NCBI RefSeq assembly: GCF_000427335.1
Contig: NZ_ATMR01000176.1
Span: forward strand, 82,993 to 146,992
Source of the DNA: Winogradskyella psychrotolerans RS-3
GTDB lineage: Bacteria > Bacteroidota > Bacteroidia > Flavobacteriales > Flavobacteriaceae
DNA: 64,000 bases
Reading direction: 5' to 3'
Positions 12,301 to 21,281 of the stretch are shown here, one piece after another (position 1 is the stretch's first letter; the number at the start of each line of letters is the position of its first letter). A program made the translations under genes and the position numbers. Below the pieces are notes generated by a model. It was not told the origin of the DNA, did no database searches, and saw only the letters and a list, made by a program, of their open reading frames with translations.

Positions 12301-12615
12301 AGCAACATTGTTACTTAAATCCACTGTGGTTAACTCATTATCCTCCGCTTCTAATATTGTGGCATTTATAAAGAACTCAATCCCTGTAAGGTCAGAAATT
12401 CGTCCTGTACTTCCGCCATAACCACGTATTTTTAATCTCCCAGTTACAGCAGCTGCTTCAGATACAGAGATTTCATCATCGTTATTAGTATCTATAGTTG
12501 GCTGGTTCTGACTTACCAATTTAGCCTTGAAATTAGCATCAGGGAAATCGATTATCTGACTGAAGGCGGTTTGTGTAAAAAGCACACATAATAGAATTGT
12601 AGTTAGTTGTTTCAT
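9365..12615 (-). pseudogene. LRR T9SS-exported protein split by a frameshift
   Basis: Two adjacent frames form one gene. The upstream part (10219-12615, 798 codons) has a signal peptide, two blocks of leucine-rich repeats (about residues 20-370 and 390-630) and the start of a conserved beta-rich C-terminal half. It breaks after FDDTMLSF. The downstream part (from about 10262 to 9365) resumes with LSANETIASQTTNSIMFDF and ends in a T9SS type A sorting domain. One extra base in the A5 run at 10263-10267 would join them. The paralogue at 12898-16419 is continuous across the same point (LNFLNASETVASQ), which supports the join. If the shift is real, the protein loses its sorting signal and would stay periplasmic. 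A homopolymer sequencing error is equally possible. The C-terminal ~450 residues are closely related to those of the 12898-16419 product. Confidence 0.85.
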
Positions 12616-12654
12616 AGTAGGGATTTTGGGCGAAAATAGGAAAATATTAGTAAA

Positions 12655-12792
12655 CTAAGTTTGGTTGACAAAATCTAAAGCACGTTGCTCATTACAATAC
12701 GCCTTCCTTTTATTGATAAACATAACAAATCCTCCATGTTTTTGCACTTCTAAATAGAGATTAGAATGTTGCTTAGTCCACTCTACAGAAAA
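12655..12792 (-). pseudogene. Decayed 3' remnant of a second yheT-type hydrolase gene
   Basis: On the minus strand this stretch reads FSVEWTKQHSNLYLEV, then QKHGGFVMFINKRKAY, CNEQRALDFVNQT and a stop. It aligns without gaps with the C-terminus of the intact YheT-like protein at 16444-17412 (KQNSNVLLEM, PKYGGHVGFIQKGKAY, YNEQRALEF). A stop (12793-12795) and the terminator hairpin lie immediately upstream, so only about 45 codons remain. The family's catalytic His (GGHVGF) has become Phe (GGFVMF). It sits 39 bp upstream of the LRR gene, the same position that intact yheT holds relative to the FG-GAP gene. I infer it is a relic of a tandem duplication of a yheT plus T9SS-cargo unit. Confidence 0.85.
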
Positions 12793-12806
12793 CTAATGCC
12801 ATAAAA

Positions 12807-12839
12807 AAAACCTTTCAAAATATAATCTTGAAAGGTTTT
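12807..12839. terminator. Hairpin terminator downstream of the FG-GAP T9SS gene
   Basis: Arms AAAACCTTTCAA (12807-12818) and TTGAAAGGTTTT (12828-12839) with a 9-nt loop and flanking A run lie 58 bp past the stop at 12898 (minus strand). The stem is identical to that at 1293-1325. Together with the yheT relic it fills the 282-bp gap between the two T9SS genes. Confidence 0.8.
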
Positions 12840-12897
12840 CTTTTTAGGTATAAGCTTCTTCTACTCTGAATATATTCGGAATGCTCTGAATAATTAC

Positions 12898-15800
12898 TTA
12901 ATTCTTTATAAACTTATTAGTAGATTTTGAATCACCAGATTGAATTTCCAAGAAATAAACTCCTTTGGTTAAGTTTGAAACATCTAAGCTGTATTCCAAA
13001 TTAGACAATTTAATTTCTTTCAAAACTCTACCATTAATATCTACGACAGTCATAAAATCAATGATTTGGCTAGATGTGATTTCTAATTTATTTTTAACAG
13101 GATTAGGAAACACTTGAATCGTTTGCACATTAAACTCATTGACACTTAAAGATTCTACAATTTCCGTACTTACTGTATTTGTTATTATGGCAGGATTAAA
13201 ATCGAAAAATATATCTGCTATTCCACTTATAATGTCCCCAACTTCTACATCACTTTTAGGCTTTATTTTGTAAGCGATGTAACCGTGAGAATTAGGCTCA
13301 TCATTAGTGCTGTCTGCTAAGTTGATATTATTGAATATAAAACTCACATCGGTTTCGTCAATTATTTCCACACGACCTGTATGACTTAAACTTTCCAATT
13401 TGATGGTGGCCCAATCTAATTTATCATCTAAAATAGTTTCTACTCTTACATTTATCGCACTTGCTGTACCTGTATTTTGAAAACGGATTAAATAGTGTAA
13501 ATATTTATCCGCATCATTAATAGAAATTTGGTCTCCTTCTAAAACTGTAATATCGTTTGGATCATAAGAACCTATAAGCGTTTGCTGTAAAGAGAATGTA
13601 TTATCTTCTTCTGTTTCATCACCTGCAACAGGGCTTATTGTTGCCGTTGCAACTAGTTCATCTCCAATGTTTGTTGTTGGTGGTGCAAATACGTTGAACT
13701 CTAAATCTATTGTTCTTGTTTCAAAAGGATTTAGGTCTGTAAAATCGAAGGTTAATGTGTTTGCAGTTTGAGAAGCTACCGTTTCGCTTGCGTTTAAGAA
13801 ATTTAATTTTGAATCGTCGAACTCAAAGGAGACTGAACCGCTTAGTTGGGTTGTGCCGATGTTGCTGTATACTATTTGGTAAGTAGTATTGAAGCCTGGT
13901 CTTGGGTCATCTTGCGATGGATATATACTAATGTTTAAATCATTATGAATACCTGAAGGTTCAATACAAAAATCTATAATCTCTGTATTCCCTATACCAA
14001 CAAAATTTGAAGTTTGAGATATTGGGTTTGAGGTATAATAATAGGGGGTATTTTGAATTTCAGTTATATAATTGCCTTGTCCTGTAAACAATCTATAATC
14101 ACCATTAATAGTTGTATACGTACCAATTGTTTCAGAATCACTTTCTGTGATTACCAATACATTGTTTAATAAAATAGAACCACAATCATTACCATTTACA
14201 CTCAAACCAATGTTACCTTCTATTACATTTACTTCTGGGTTTAAATTATTTTTATACAAAATCACTTCATATTGTGATGTGGAAACCAAATCTAAATCGC
14301 CATCAGCATCAATATCTACAGTTATAATGGATGTAGGATTTGTAAGGTTACTGTCTATAATTTGTTTAGGACTAAAAGTTCCTAAACCATCTAAATTTTC
14401 ATTCCAAGTAATTTCATTAACGTAATTACCACAAGAAACAATATCAAAATCGCCGTCTAAATCTAAATCACCACCACTAATAACTGCTCCTTGTGAATTA
14501 TTAGTATCTATATTTTGTTCTAAATAATAATCATTATCATTATCTAAAGAATACCAGCCTTCGGCAAAAATAAGGTCTGATTGATTATCATTATCGAGAT
14601 CATTTACAATGACGTTCTTTGAATCATAATCATTATATCTGTGACGACTTGTACCATTAGAAGAAAACCCACCGCTTCCATTATTATACATTACAGTTTC
14701 ACCACTACTAACAGCATCCATATCCCCATCATCATCTAAATCTACCAAAAGCAACGAACTTGCATAATCGGAAATAAAAATATTAGTATCAGTATTTGCA
14801 AAATTACCTGCACCATCTAAATTCTCAAACCATCCTCCTTCGTTAAAAGATGTATATGCAATATCTAAGTCCCCATCACCATCTATATCACTTAGATTTA
14901 CTGAACTATTTGTATTAGTCATAGCAGGTGAAACAAGGTGTTCAACTTCAAAACTCCCTAAACCATCTATATTTTCTATCCAAAAAATTTGAGAATAGGC
15001 AGTATTACTTTGTAAAGTTGACACCAAAACTAGATCATTATCACCATCACCATCAATATCGCCAGCAGAAATGATAGAAGATTGATTGATTGAGGTAGAG
15101 CCCCTTGAGGTAATAAATTTTTGGGTAGCAAAATCACCTAATCCATCTTGATTTTCATACCAACCAGTAATTCTATAGCTTGTAGATACTAAATCTAAAT
15201 CAAAATCGCCATCAATATCAACGGCAATAACTGAATTAACATCTTGACCAGCGGACTTTGTAATATACTTAGCCTCACTAAAAGAGCCCTGAGAATCGGT
15301 GTTTTCATACCACTCAACCGAATTTAAACTTATATTAAAAGAACCTAAAAGTACATCAATATCTGAATCACCGTCAAAATCATCTGCAAAGACAGAGATT
15401 GGCTTAGATACGTTTGAAGAAATGATTTGCTCCACACCGAAATCACCTAATCCATCTAGGTTTTCGAACCAAATTAATTTATTATCATCATAAGCAGCAA
15501 CAAGTAAATCTAAGTCATTATCAGAATCAAAATCAACTGTATATATAGATTTTACCATATTCAAATTATCGGATATAATATTTTCTTGACTAAAATTTCC
15601 GAAGCCTAGATTTTCTTGCCAAACCACAGAGGTATTAGTCGATGAAAAGATATCTTCATCCCCATCCCCATCAATATCAGAAATATGCAATTCGTTACGT
15701 GATGTACTATTAATAACTGTACCTGCTGAGAAACTGGATCCATTATTTATATTCTCATACCATACTACGTGATCTGATAAAGAAATCGATAAAACATCTA

Positions 15801-16419
15801 AATCTCCATCGTTATCTATATCAGATACCTCAACTCCTTTTGCATAATCAGCATAAGAATCTATTAATTGTTCGTTACCGAAACTTCCTAATCCATCAGT
15901 ATTTTCATACCAAGCGATATCATCGTCATCAAAAGAAGACGACAATACATCTAAATCTCCATCATTATCTATATCAGCGGAAATAATTTTATTAACACCA
16001 CTAGCAGAATTACTTATTAAAATTTCAGGTCCAAAATTCCCTAGTCCATCAAGGTTTTTAAACCAAACAATTTTATCTGTATAGGTGACACTTGGATCTG
16101 AAGCAGCAAGTATATCTAAATCCCCATCACCATCAATATCAGCAACATTCACAAATGTGGCATCATAAACAGTATGACTTATCTTATGAGGAAAAAATTC
16201 ACCTAATCCATTTACATTTTCAAACCAAAGAATTTGATTGTCTTCTGAAGACGATAAAACATCAATATCACCATCACCATCTATATCAGCTGATAAAACA
16301 GAGGTAACTCGCCTTCCTTTATGGCTTTTATCAATAACTACATTTCTTTCAAACCCAATCTGCCCAAAACCAAACTGCAAGCAAAAAACTAAAATAACCG
16401 TACTGTAAAACTGTTTCAT
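12898..16419 (-). CDS. FG-GAP/VCBS-repeat T9SS-exported protein
   Basis: The 1173-residue protein has a signal peptide (MKQFYSTVILVFCLQFGFGQ) and about twelve or more repeats of 45-60 residues over residues 35-760. Each carries a DIDGDGDLD calcium-binding loop and WFEN(L/T)DGLG, the hallmark of FG-GAP/VCBS beta-propeller repeats. From about residue 770 it shares a beta-rich conserved half with the LRR protein at 9365-12615, including the GSYDPND, YLHYLIRFQNTGTASAINVR and FDFNPAIITNTVST segments (I believe the family now called DUF7619, from memory). The end is a T9SS type A sorting domain (VFPNPVKNKL onward). It starts 24 bp after the YheT-like gene, so the two are probably co-transcribed. 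Binding to surfaces or polysaccharides is an inference from repeat type. Confidence 0.92.
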   Translation of the reverse strand: MKQFYSTVILVFCLQFGFGQIGFERNVVIDKSHKGRRVTSVLSADIDGDGDIDVLSSSEDNQILWFENVNGLGEFFPHKISHTVYDATFVNVADIDGDGDLDILAASDPSVTYTDKIVWFKNLDGLGNFGPEILISNSASGVNKIISADIDNDGDLDVLSSSFDDDDIAWYENTDGLGSFGNEQLIDSYADYAKGVEVSDIDNDGDLDVLSISLSDHVVWYENINNGSSFSAGTVINSTSRNELHISDIDGDGDEDIFSSTNTSVVWQENLGFGNFSQENIISDNLNMVKSIYTVDFDSDNDLDLLVAAYDDNKLIWFENLDGLGDFGVEQIISSNVSKPISVFADDFDGDSDIDVLLGSFNISLNSVEWYENTDSQGSFSEAKYITKSAGQDVNSVIAVDIDGDFDLDLVSTSYRITGWYENQDGLGDFATQKFITSRGSTSINQSSIISAGDIDGDGDNDLVLVSTLQSNTAYSQIFWIENIDGLGSFEVEHLVSPAMTNTNSSVNLSDIDGDGDLDIAYTSFNEGGWFENLDGAGNFANTDTNIFISDYASSLLLVDLDDDGDMDAVSSGETVMYNNGSGGFSSNGTSRHRYNDYDSKNVIVNDLDNDNQSDLIFAEGWYSLDNDNDYYLEQNIDTNNSQGAVISGGDLDLDGDFDIVSCGNYVNEITWNENLDGLGTFSPKQIIDSNLTNPTSIITVDIDADGDLDLVSTSQYEVILYKNNLNPEVNVIEGNIGLSVNGNDCGSILLNNVLVITESDSETIGTYTTINGDYRLFTGQGNYITEIQNTPYYYTSNPISQTSNFVGIGNTEIIDFCIEPSGIHNDLNISIYPSQDDPRPGFNTTYQIVYSNIGTTQLSGSVSFEFDDSKLNFLNASETVASQTANTLTFDFTDLNPFETRTIDLEFNVFAPPTTNIGDELVATATISPVAGDETEEDNTFSLQQTLIGSYDPNDITVLEGDQISINDADKYLHYLIRFQNTGTASAINVRVETILDDKLDWATIKLESLSHTGRVEIIDETDVSFIFNNINLADSTNDEPNSHGYIAYKIKPKSDVEVGDIISGIADIFFDFNPAIITNTVSTEIVESLSVNEFNVQTIQVFPNPVKNKLEITSSQIIDFMTVVDINGRVLKEIKLSNLEYSLDVSNLTKGVYFLEIQSGDSKSTNKFIKN

Positions 16420-16443
16420 ATAATTAATTTAAAAAATTACAAA

Positions 16444-17412
16444 TTAACCCTTTCCAACTTCAATAACAAACTCCAAAGCACGCTGTTCATTATAATAAGC
16501 CTTTCCTTTTTGAATAAATCCAACATGCCCTCCATATTTAGGCATTTCTAAAAGGACATTAGAATTCTGTTTCGCTTCTTTTACGGGATAACATTCTGCA
16601 GATAAAAAGGAATCGTTAAGCGCATTAATTATTAAAGACGGTACTTTTATATTTGGCAAGAATTGCAAGCAACTGGCTTTCTCATAATAATCAAAAGCGT
16701 CCTTAAAACCATGCGCTTTTGACGTATAGACATCGTCAAAATCTATTAAAGTTTTAATTGAATCAAAATCCGCAACTGATATGTTATTAGGGAATTGCTC
16801 TAATTTTGGTTTCAACTTATCCTTTAAATGCGCTAAGAATCGAATCGCGTAATGTTTATTTTTCAAACTTAATAATTCTCCACAAGAGCCTTTTAAATCA
16901 CAAGGTGTAGACACCGCAATAACCGCCTTTAGTTCCGTTGGAAGTTCCCTTCCTTCACCCACATATTTCAAAACCATATTAGCACCTAAGCTAATCCCTT
17001 TTATATAGATTTCATCATATTGCCCTTTTGACAATACATGCTTTACCGTAGCATCTAAATCTTCAGTTGCACCAGAATGGTAACTCCGAAACAAGAGATT
17101 AGGTTCACCACCACAACCTCTAAAATTAACCGCAACAGCATCGACACCATTGTTATTAAAGTGTTTTGCTGTTCCTGTAATATATGGACGTTGCGCATTA
17201 CCCTCTAAACCATGTAAGAGAATAATGATTCTATTCGATTTTTGTTGCGCATAACTCCAATCTAAATCTAAGAAGTCGGTATCCGGAAGTGTTATACGTT
17301 CTCTAGTCTGATCTACTCCTTCAACTTTTCGAGCTAGTCCAGAAAAAACAGTTGATACAAAGCTTTTCTTAGCCCAGAATGGTGGTTTGTAGGTTGATTC
17401 TAATATTGGCAT
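16444..17412 (-). CDS. YheT-family alpha/beta hydrolase
   Basis: This 322-residue cytosolic protein has the YheT/ABHD1 pattern. The oxyanion region is LLHGLEGNAQRPYI near residue 70, followed by VNFRGCGGEPN and the nucleophile elbow GISLGAN around residue 145. The acid lies around NALNDSF and the catalytic His is in GGHVGF near the C-terminus. Homologues are esterases or lipases of poorly defined substrate. It lies immediately upstream of the FG-GAP cargo gene. A degenerate second copy of its 3' end occurs at 12655-12792. A palindromic repeat precedes it at 17460-17573, so its promoter probably lies in or just before that element. Confidence 0.9.
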   Translation of the reverse strand: MPILESTYKPPFWAKKSFVSTVFSGLARKVEGVDQTRERITLPDTDFLDLDWSYAQQKSNRIIILLHGLEGNAQRPYITGTAKHFNNNGVDAVAVNFRGCGGEPNLLFRSYHSGATEDLDATVKHVLSKGQYDEIYIKGISLGANMVLKYVGEGRELPTELKAVIAVSTPCDLKGSCGELLSLKNKHYAIRFLAHLKDKLKPKLEQFPNNISVADFDSIKTLIDFDDVYTSKAHGFKDAFDYYEKASCLQFLPNIKVPSLIINALNDSFLSAECYPVKEAKQNSNVLLEMPKYGGHVGFIQKGKAYYNEQRALEFVIEVGKG

Positions 17413-17459
17413 TTTCGGTATTCTGTATTTAGTTTTTTAATCGGATGATTATGTTAAAC

Positions 17460-17573
17460 GTCAGTTCGAGTGTTCCGACTTTTTAGTCGGGATGTATCGA
17501 GAACTTTTTAAAGCATTAATTACTAACGACTTCTCGATACAATTTTTCATGCTTCGAAATCACTCGAAGTGAC
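17460..17573. repeat. Nested inverted-repeat element (intergenic palindromic repeat)
   Basis: Outer arms GTCAGTTCGAGTG (17460-17472) and CACTCGAAGTGAC (17561-17573) pair with one mismatch. Inner arms TGTATCGAGAA (17493-17503) and TTCTCGATACA (17531-17541) pair perfectly. It fills the gap between the CocE-like gene end and the YheT gene start. The GTGTTCCGACTTTTTAGTCGG part forms a further small hairpin. It resembles the short interspersed palindromes scattered in many flavobacterial genomes (recognised from memory). Confidence 0.8.
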
Positions 17574-17594
17574 CACTGCAATGTAATTGTTATA

Positions 17595-19484
17595 TTATTT
17601 AAACACAGTAAACTCTATAGACGAATCATTAAAGACTTTATGTGTTTGCTTTTGAAAATCCGCTTCCTTGGCTTCAAATATGTTATCGACATACGTCTGT
17701 GGATTCGCATCTATGTAAGGAAAGAACGTACTCTGAACTTGCACCTGAATCTTGTGTCCTTTTTTAAAGGTATGAAACACATCTTGCAACTTTAGATTTA
17801 CCTTTGTTTTTTCATTTGGCACAAAAGGTTCTGGCTCAGACATACTATTTCTAAAACGTCCTCTTAGGACTTCACTGCGCACCATCATATGATAATTACT
17901 TAGTTTTAAATGATCTTGAACATCCTCTGTGTTTTTAGTATCTGCAGGAAACACATCAACCACTTTTACAATCCAATCTGCTGCTGTTCCTGTTGTAGAC
18001 ACGTATAACTTTGTTAAAATATCTCCAGCAAGTGTAACGTCATCTTCTAAGACTTCAGTTTCAAACGTGAGCACATCTGGTCGTCTTGAGGCGAAACGCT
18101 GATCGTCTGTCATGAATTTTCTTGGCGTAAACCCGACCTTAATATCTTCCGTGTATGGTACAGGTTTTTTAGGATCACTTATAAATTCTGACGCTCCATA
18201 CATTTTATTAGGTCGTTGCGTTAAACGCTCATAAGGCTGCATGTAATAACTTTCCTTCGTTGCATTTTCAGGAGGCCAAACGTTAAAGGACTGCCATTCT
18301 TTGGTTCCTGTATTAAACATTTGAGCTTCAGCTAAATTAGTTTGTCCATTAGCTTCACCTTTTAAGAAATGATTAAAGAATTTGGTTTCAATATTTTTCT
18401 GAAAATGATCTGAAATGCTATCTCCAAAATGAATATTACCAACAACTTGTCTTTCGCTATTTCTAGCCCAATCTCCATGACTCCAAGGTCCAAAAACAAC
18501 AGTATTATAATTATCGCTATTTTCTTCAATGCTTTTATACGTATTAAAAGGCCCATATAAATCTTCCGCATCAAACAAACCACCAACAATCATCGTCGCT
18601 GGTTTGATATCTTTTAAATGTTGAATAATCCCTCTACTCTTCCAGAACTCATCATAAGTAACATGGGTTTTTATTTGCTCCATAAACACATTAGTACTAT
18701 CATAAAATTTATTCAATTTACTTAAAGGTGTATGATCTAAGAAAAATTGATGTTGATCTTCTGTTCCCATATCTGGAAATGCATACCAAGCTTCAGTTGT
18801 TGGCTCTTGTTTCATAGCACCAAATAAAGCTGTTGCTCTCCAATAACTTAACAAAAACGCACCATTATGAATAAAATCATCGAAAAAGAAATCTCCAATA
18901 CAAGCTTGTGGAGACACTGCTTTTAAAGCCGGATGAGAATCTAACAAAGAATACGTGGCATAAAAACCAGGATATGAAATGCCGTAAGTCCCAACATTAC
19001 CATTATTATTTTCAACATTATTTACCAACCACTCGATAGTATCATAAGTATCACTTGCTTCATCAGTTTGAGTTCCTGTTTTATTAGGAATATAAGCACG
19101 CATATTATCATAGATACCTTCACTGTTCCAACGTCCACGCACATCTTGATAGACCATAATATTACCTTCTTCCATAAGGTATTTATTTGGGCCAATTTTA
19201 GATTTGAATTCATCTTCCCCATACGGTTGGCAACTGTAAGGAGTACGCATCATTAGCATCGGATAAGTCTTAGACGTATCCTTTGGCGAATAAATAGTGG
19301 TATGCAACTTTATTCCGTCGCGCATTGCTATCACCACTTCTTTCTTTGTATAATGGTCTTGCGGATTATAAACCGCCTCAACTGCAAGTTCCGAAATCGC
19401 TTTAACAGAAGATGTTTCAGCGGGCTTGCAACTTGAAAGTGTTATAAAAATTAATAGGAAAAGCGTAATTCTTTGGAATATCAT
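17595..19484 (-). CDS. CocE/NonD-family (peptidase S15-type) acyl hydrolase, lipoprotein
   Basis: The 629-residue product begins with a lipoprotein signal ending LSSC (lipobox Cys near residue 19), so it should be anchored in the cell envelope. The S15/CocE domain has the nucleophile motif GISYPGFY near residue 173, an acid in GGLFDAEDLYG near residue 300 and a catalytic His in GPWSHGDW near residue 343. The C-terminal jelly-roll domain begins about residue 440. Family members include glutaryl-7-ACA acylase, alpha-amino-acid ester hydrolase and cocaine esterase; the sequence does not fix the substrate. It stands alone between an intergenic palindrome and the adenine deaminase gene. Confidence 0.92.
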   Translation of the reverse strand: MIFQRITLFLLIFITLSSCKPAETSSVKAISELAVEAVYNPQDHYTKKEVVIAMRDGIKLHTTIYSPKDTSKTYPMLMMRTPYSCQPYGEDEFKSKIGPNKYLMEEGNIMVYQDVRGRWNSEGIYDNMRAYIPNKTGTQTDEASDTYDTIEWLVNNVENNNGNVGTYGISYPGFYATYSLLDSHPALKAVSPQACIGDFFFDDFIHNGAFLLSYWRATALFGAMKQEPTTEAWYAFPDMGTEDQHQFFLDHTPLSKLNKFYDSTNVFMEQIKTHVTYDEFWKSRGIIQHLKDIKPATMIVGGLFDAEDLYGPFNTYKSIEENSDNYNTVVFGPWSHGDWARNSERQVVGNIHFGDSISDHFQKNIETKFFNHFLKGEANGQTNLAEAQMFNTGTKEWQSFNVWPPENATKESYYMQPYERLTQRPNKMYGASEFISDPKKPVPYTEDIKVGFTPRKFMTDDQRFASRRPDVLTFETEVLEDDVTLAGDILTKLYVSTTGTAADWIVKVVDVFPADTKNTEDVQDHLKLSNYHMMVRSEVLRGRFRNSMSEPEPFVPNEKTKVNLKLQDVFHTFKKGHKIQVQVQSTFFPYIDANPQTYVDNIFEAKEADFQKQTHKVFNDSSIEFTVFK

Positions 19485-19532
19485 TGTCGTTAAATTTTGA
19501 AAAGTTTAAAGATAAGCAGTTAAAATTTTATA

Positions 19533-19559
19533 CCTACAAGGTTTTTAAAACCTCGCAGG
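19533..19559 (-). terminator. Hairpin after the adenine deaminase gene
   Basis: Arms CCTACAAGGTTTT (19533-19545) and AAAACCTCGCAGG (19547-19559) pair with two mismatches just past the ade stop. On the minus strand it is followed by an AT-rich run. The sequence type (CCTGC..GGTTTT) resembles dispersed hairpins seen elsewhere in the window, for example at 31604-31636. Confidence 0.5.
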
Positions 19560-19571
19560 ATAGATTGGATT

Positions 19572-21194
19572 TTAAGCGACTTCAACTGAAGTAAACTCGA
19601 ACTTCCCTCCATCAAAAAGTCCTTTATCACTTAATTTTAATGCCGGAATCACCAATAAGGCCATAAACGACAAACTCATATAAGGAGCATGAAGCTTGCT
19701 TCCTAATTGCTTCGCCATTTTATCTAATTCGGAATACTGCTTTCCTATAACATCAGCGCTTTTATCACTCATAATTCCTGCCACAGGAAGTGCTACTACT
19801 TTCTCTTCTGAATCTGAAACTGCACAAATACCACCTTCATTTTCTATTAACAAATTGACAGCTTTACAAATAGCCTCATCTGAAACACCAACAGCAATAA
19901 TATTGTGTGAATCGTGACCAACAGAACTCGCAATTGCACCTTCCTTTAGTCCATAGTTTTTAATAAATGCAATAGCTGGTGTATCATTTTGATAACGATT
20001 AACAACAACCATTTTTAAAATATCGGTTTCGGTATTAGATACTAGATTACCATCCTCAATCGTTGAACCTTCAATAATTTCATTGGTTACTAACTCTCCA
20101 TCTAAACATTCAATAACTCTAATTTGTTTTGAATTTGATTCGAATCTAAAATCTGAAACTTCCTTTTTATCGGTATTAAAATTGTTTAAATTTTCAAAAT
20201 CAACATGTTTGATTTTTGACACTCCATTATCATAAACCAGCTCACCATTGATATACGTTTGAAGCGTTTTAAAGTCTTTTAAATCGTCGACAACAATACA
20301 ATCGGCATTATCACCGACATTCAGCAATCCTACATCTAAATTGTAGTGCTTCACCGGATTCACACAAGCAGCTTGTAATACTTTAAAGACATCATTACCT
20401 TTAGCAACAGCTCTTGCACAAACTTCGTTTATATGTCCTAATAGTAAATCATCTGGATGCTTATCATCACTACAAAACATCATGTTTTCGTAATGCTCGT
20501 CTAATAAATCGATAAGCGCATTAAAATTTTTAGCAGCACTACCCTCACGGATAATAACCTTCATGCCTTTTTGAAGCTTTTCTAAACCTTCATCATAGGT
20601 GAAACATTCATGATCTGTAGAAATCCCTGCTGAAATATATTTAGTTAAATCGTCACCTCGCAATCCTGGTGCATGGCCATCAACTGGTTTATTGTAATGT
20701 TTTGCCCATTCGATTTTCTTCAACACTTCTGCATCATCATAAATGACTCCGGGATAATTCATCATTTCAGCCAAATACTTAATATCATGATTCGCCATTA
20801 AGGTTTTAATATCATCAGAATCAATCACTGCTCCTGCCGATTCAAAACTCGTCGCGGGCACACAAGAAGGTGCTCCGAAATTGAATTTAAAAGGGGTTTT
20901 CTTTCCGTTTTCAATCATAAATTCCACACCTTTTACACCAAGTACATTGGCAATTTCGTGTGGATCTGAAACCGTAGAAACGGTACCATGATTTACAGCA
21001 ATCTTCGCAAATTCACTTGGCACCAACATTGAACTTTCAATATGAATATGCGCATCTACAAAACCGGGTAAGATGAAATGATTTTCTTCGCAATCCTTTT
21101 CTACGATAGATTCAATTTTACCATTTTTAATAGTCACTTCCCCTTTGTAGATGTTTCGATTTTGAATATCTACGATGTTTCCTTTTAATATCAA
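19572..21194 (-). CDS. ade: Adenine deaminase
   Basis: Adenine deaminase converts adenine to hypoxanthine plus ammonia in purine salvage. The 540-residue length fits the family. The metal-dependent amidohydrolase core shows [10 protein letters not shown] near residue 48, [22 protein letters not shown] and CSDDKHPDD. The C-terminal domain contains the GHDSHNI and ALPVAGIMS motifs typical of Ade proteins. It starts with ATG at 21192-21194. It lies downstream of tilS on the same strand but 87 bp apart, with a short AT-rich palindrome (AACAATTAATTGTT) between them, so it may have its own promoter. Confidence 0.96.
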   Translation of the reverse strand: MILKGNIVDIQNRNIYKGEVTIKNGKIESIVEKDCEENHFILPGFVDAHIHIESSMLVPSEFAKIAVNHGTVSTVSDPHEIANVLGVKGVEFMIENGKKTPFKFNFGAPSCVPATSFESAGAVIDSDDIKTLMANHDIKYLAEMMNYPGVIYDDAEVLKKIEWAKHYNKPVDGHAPGLRGDDLTKYISAGISTDHECFTYDEGLEKLQKGMKVIIREGSAAKNFNALIDLLDEHYENMMFCSDDKHPDDLLLGHINEVCARAVAKGNDVFKVLQAACVNPVKHYNLDVGLLNVGDNADCIVVDDLKDFKTLQTYINGELVYDNGVSKIKHVDFENLNNFNTDKKEVSDFRFESNSKQIRVIECLDGELVTNEIIEGSTIEDGNLVSNTETDILKMVVVNRYQNDTPAIAFIKNYGLKEGAIASSVGHDSHNIIAVGVSDEAICKAVNLLIENEGGICAVSDSEEKVVALPVAGIMSDKSADVIGKQYSELDKMAKQLGSKLHAPYMSLSFMALLVIPALKLSDKGLFDGGKFEFTSVEVA

Positions 21195-21281
21195 ATTGTC
21201 TATTTTATTTTATTATAAAATCACTTAAAATTAAAAAATATAAAACTATTAAACAATTAATTGTTAATTGTTTACATCAAT

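Noticed and set aside
16092..16307. His/Gln-rich plus-strand frame
   Set aside because: It is the antisense translation of the DIDGDGD calcium-loop repeats in the FG-GAP gene.
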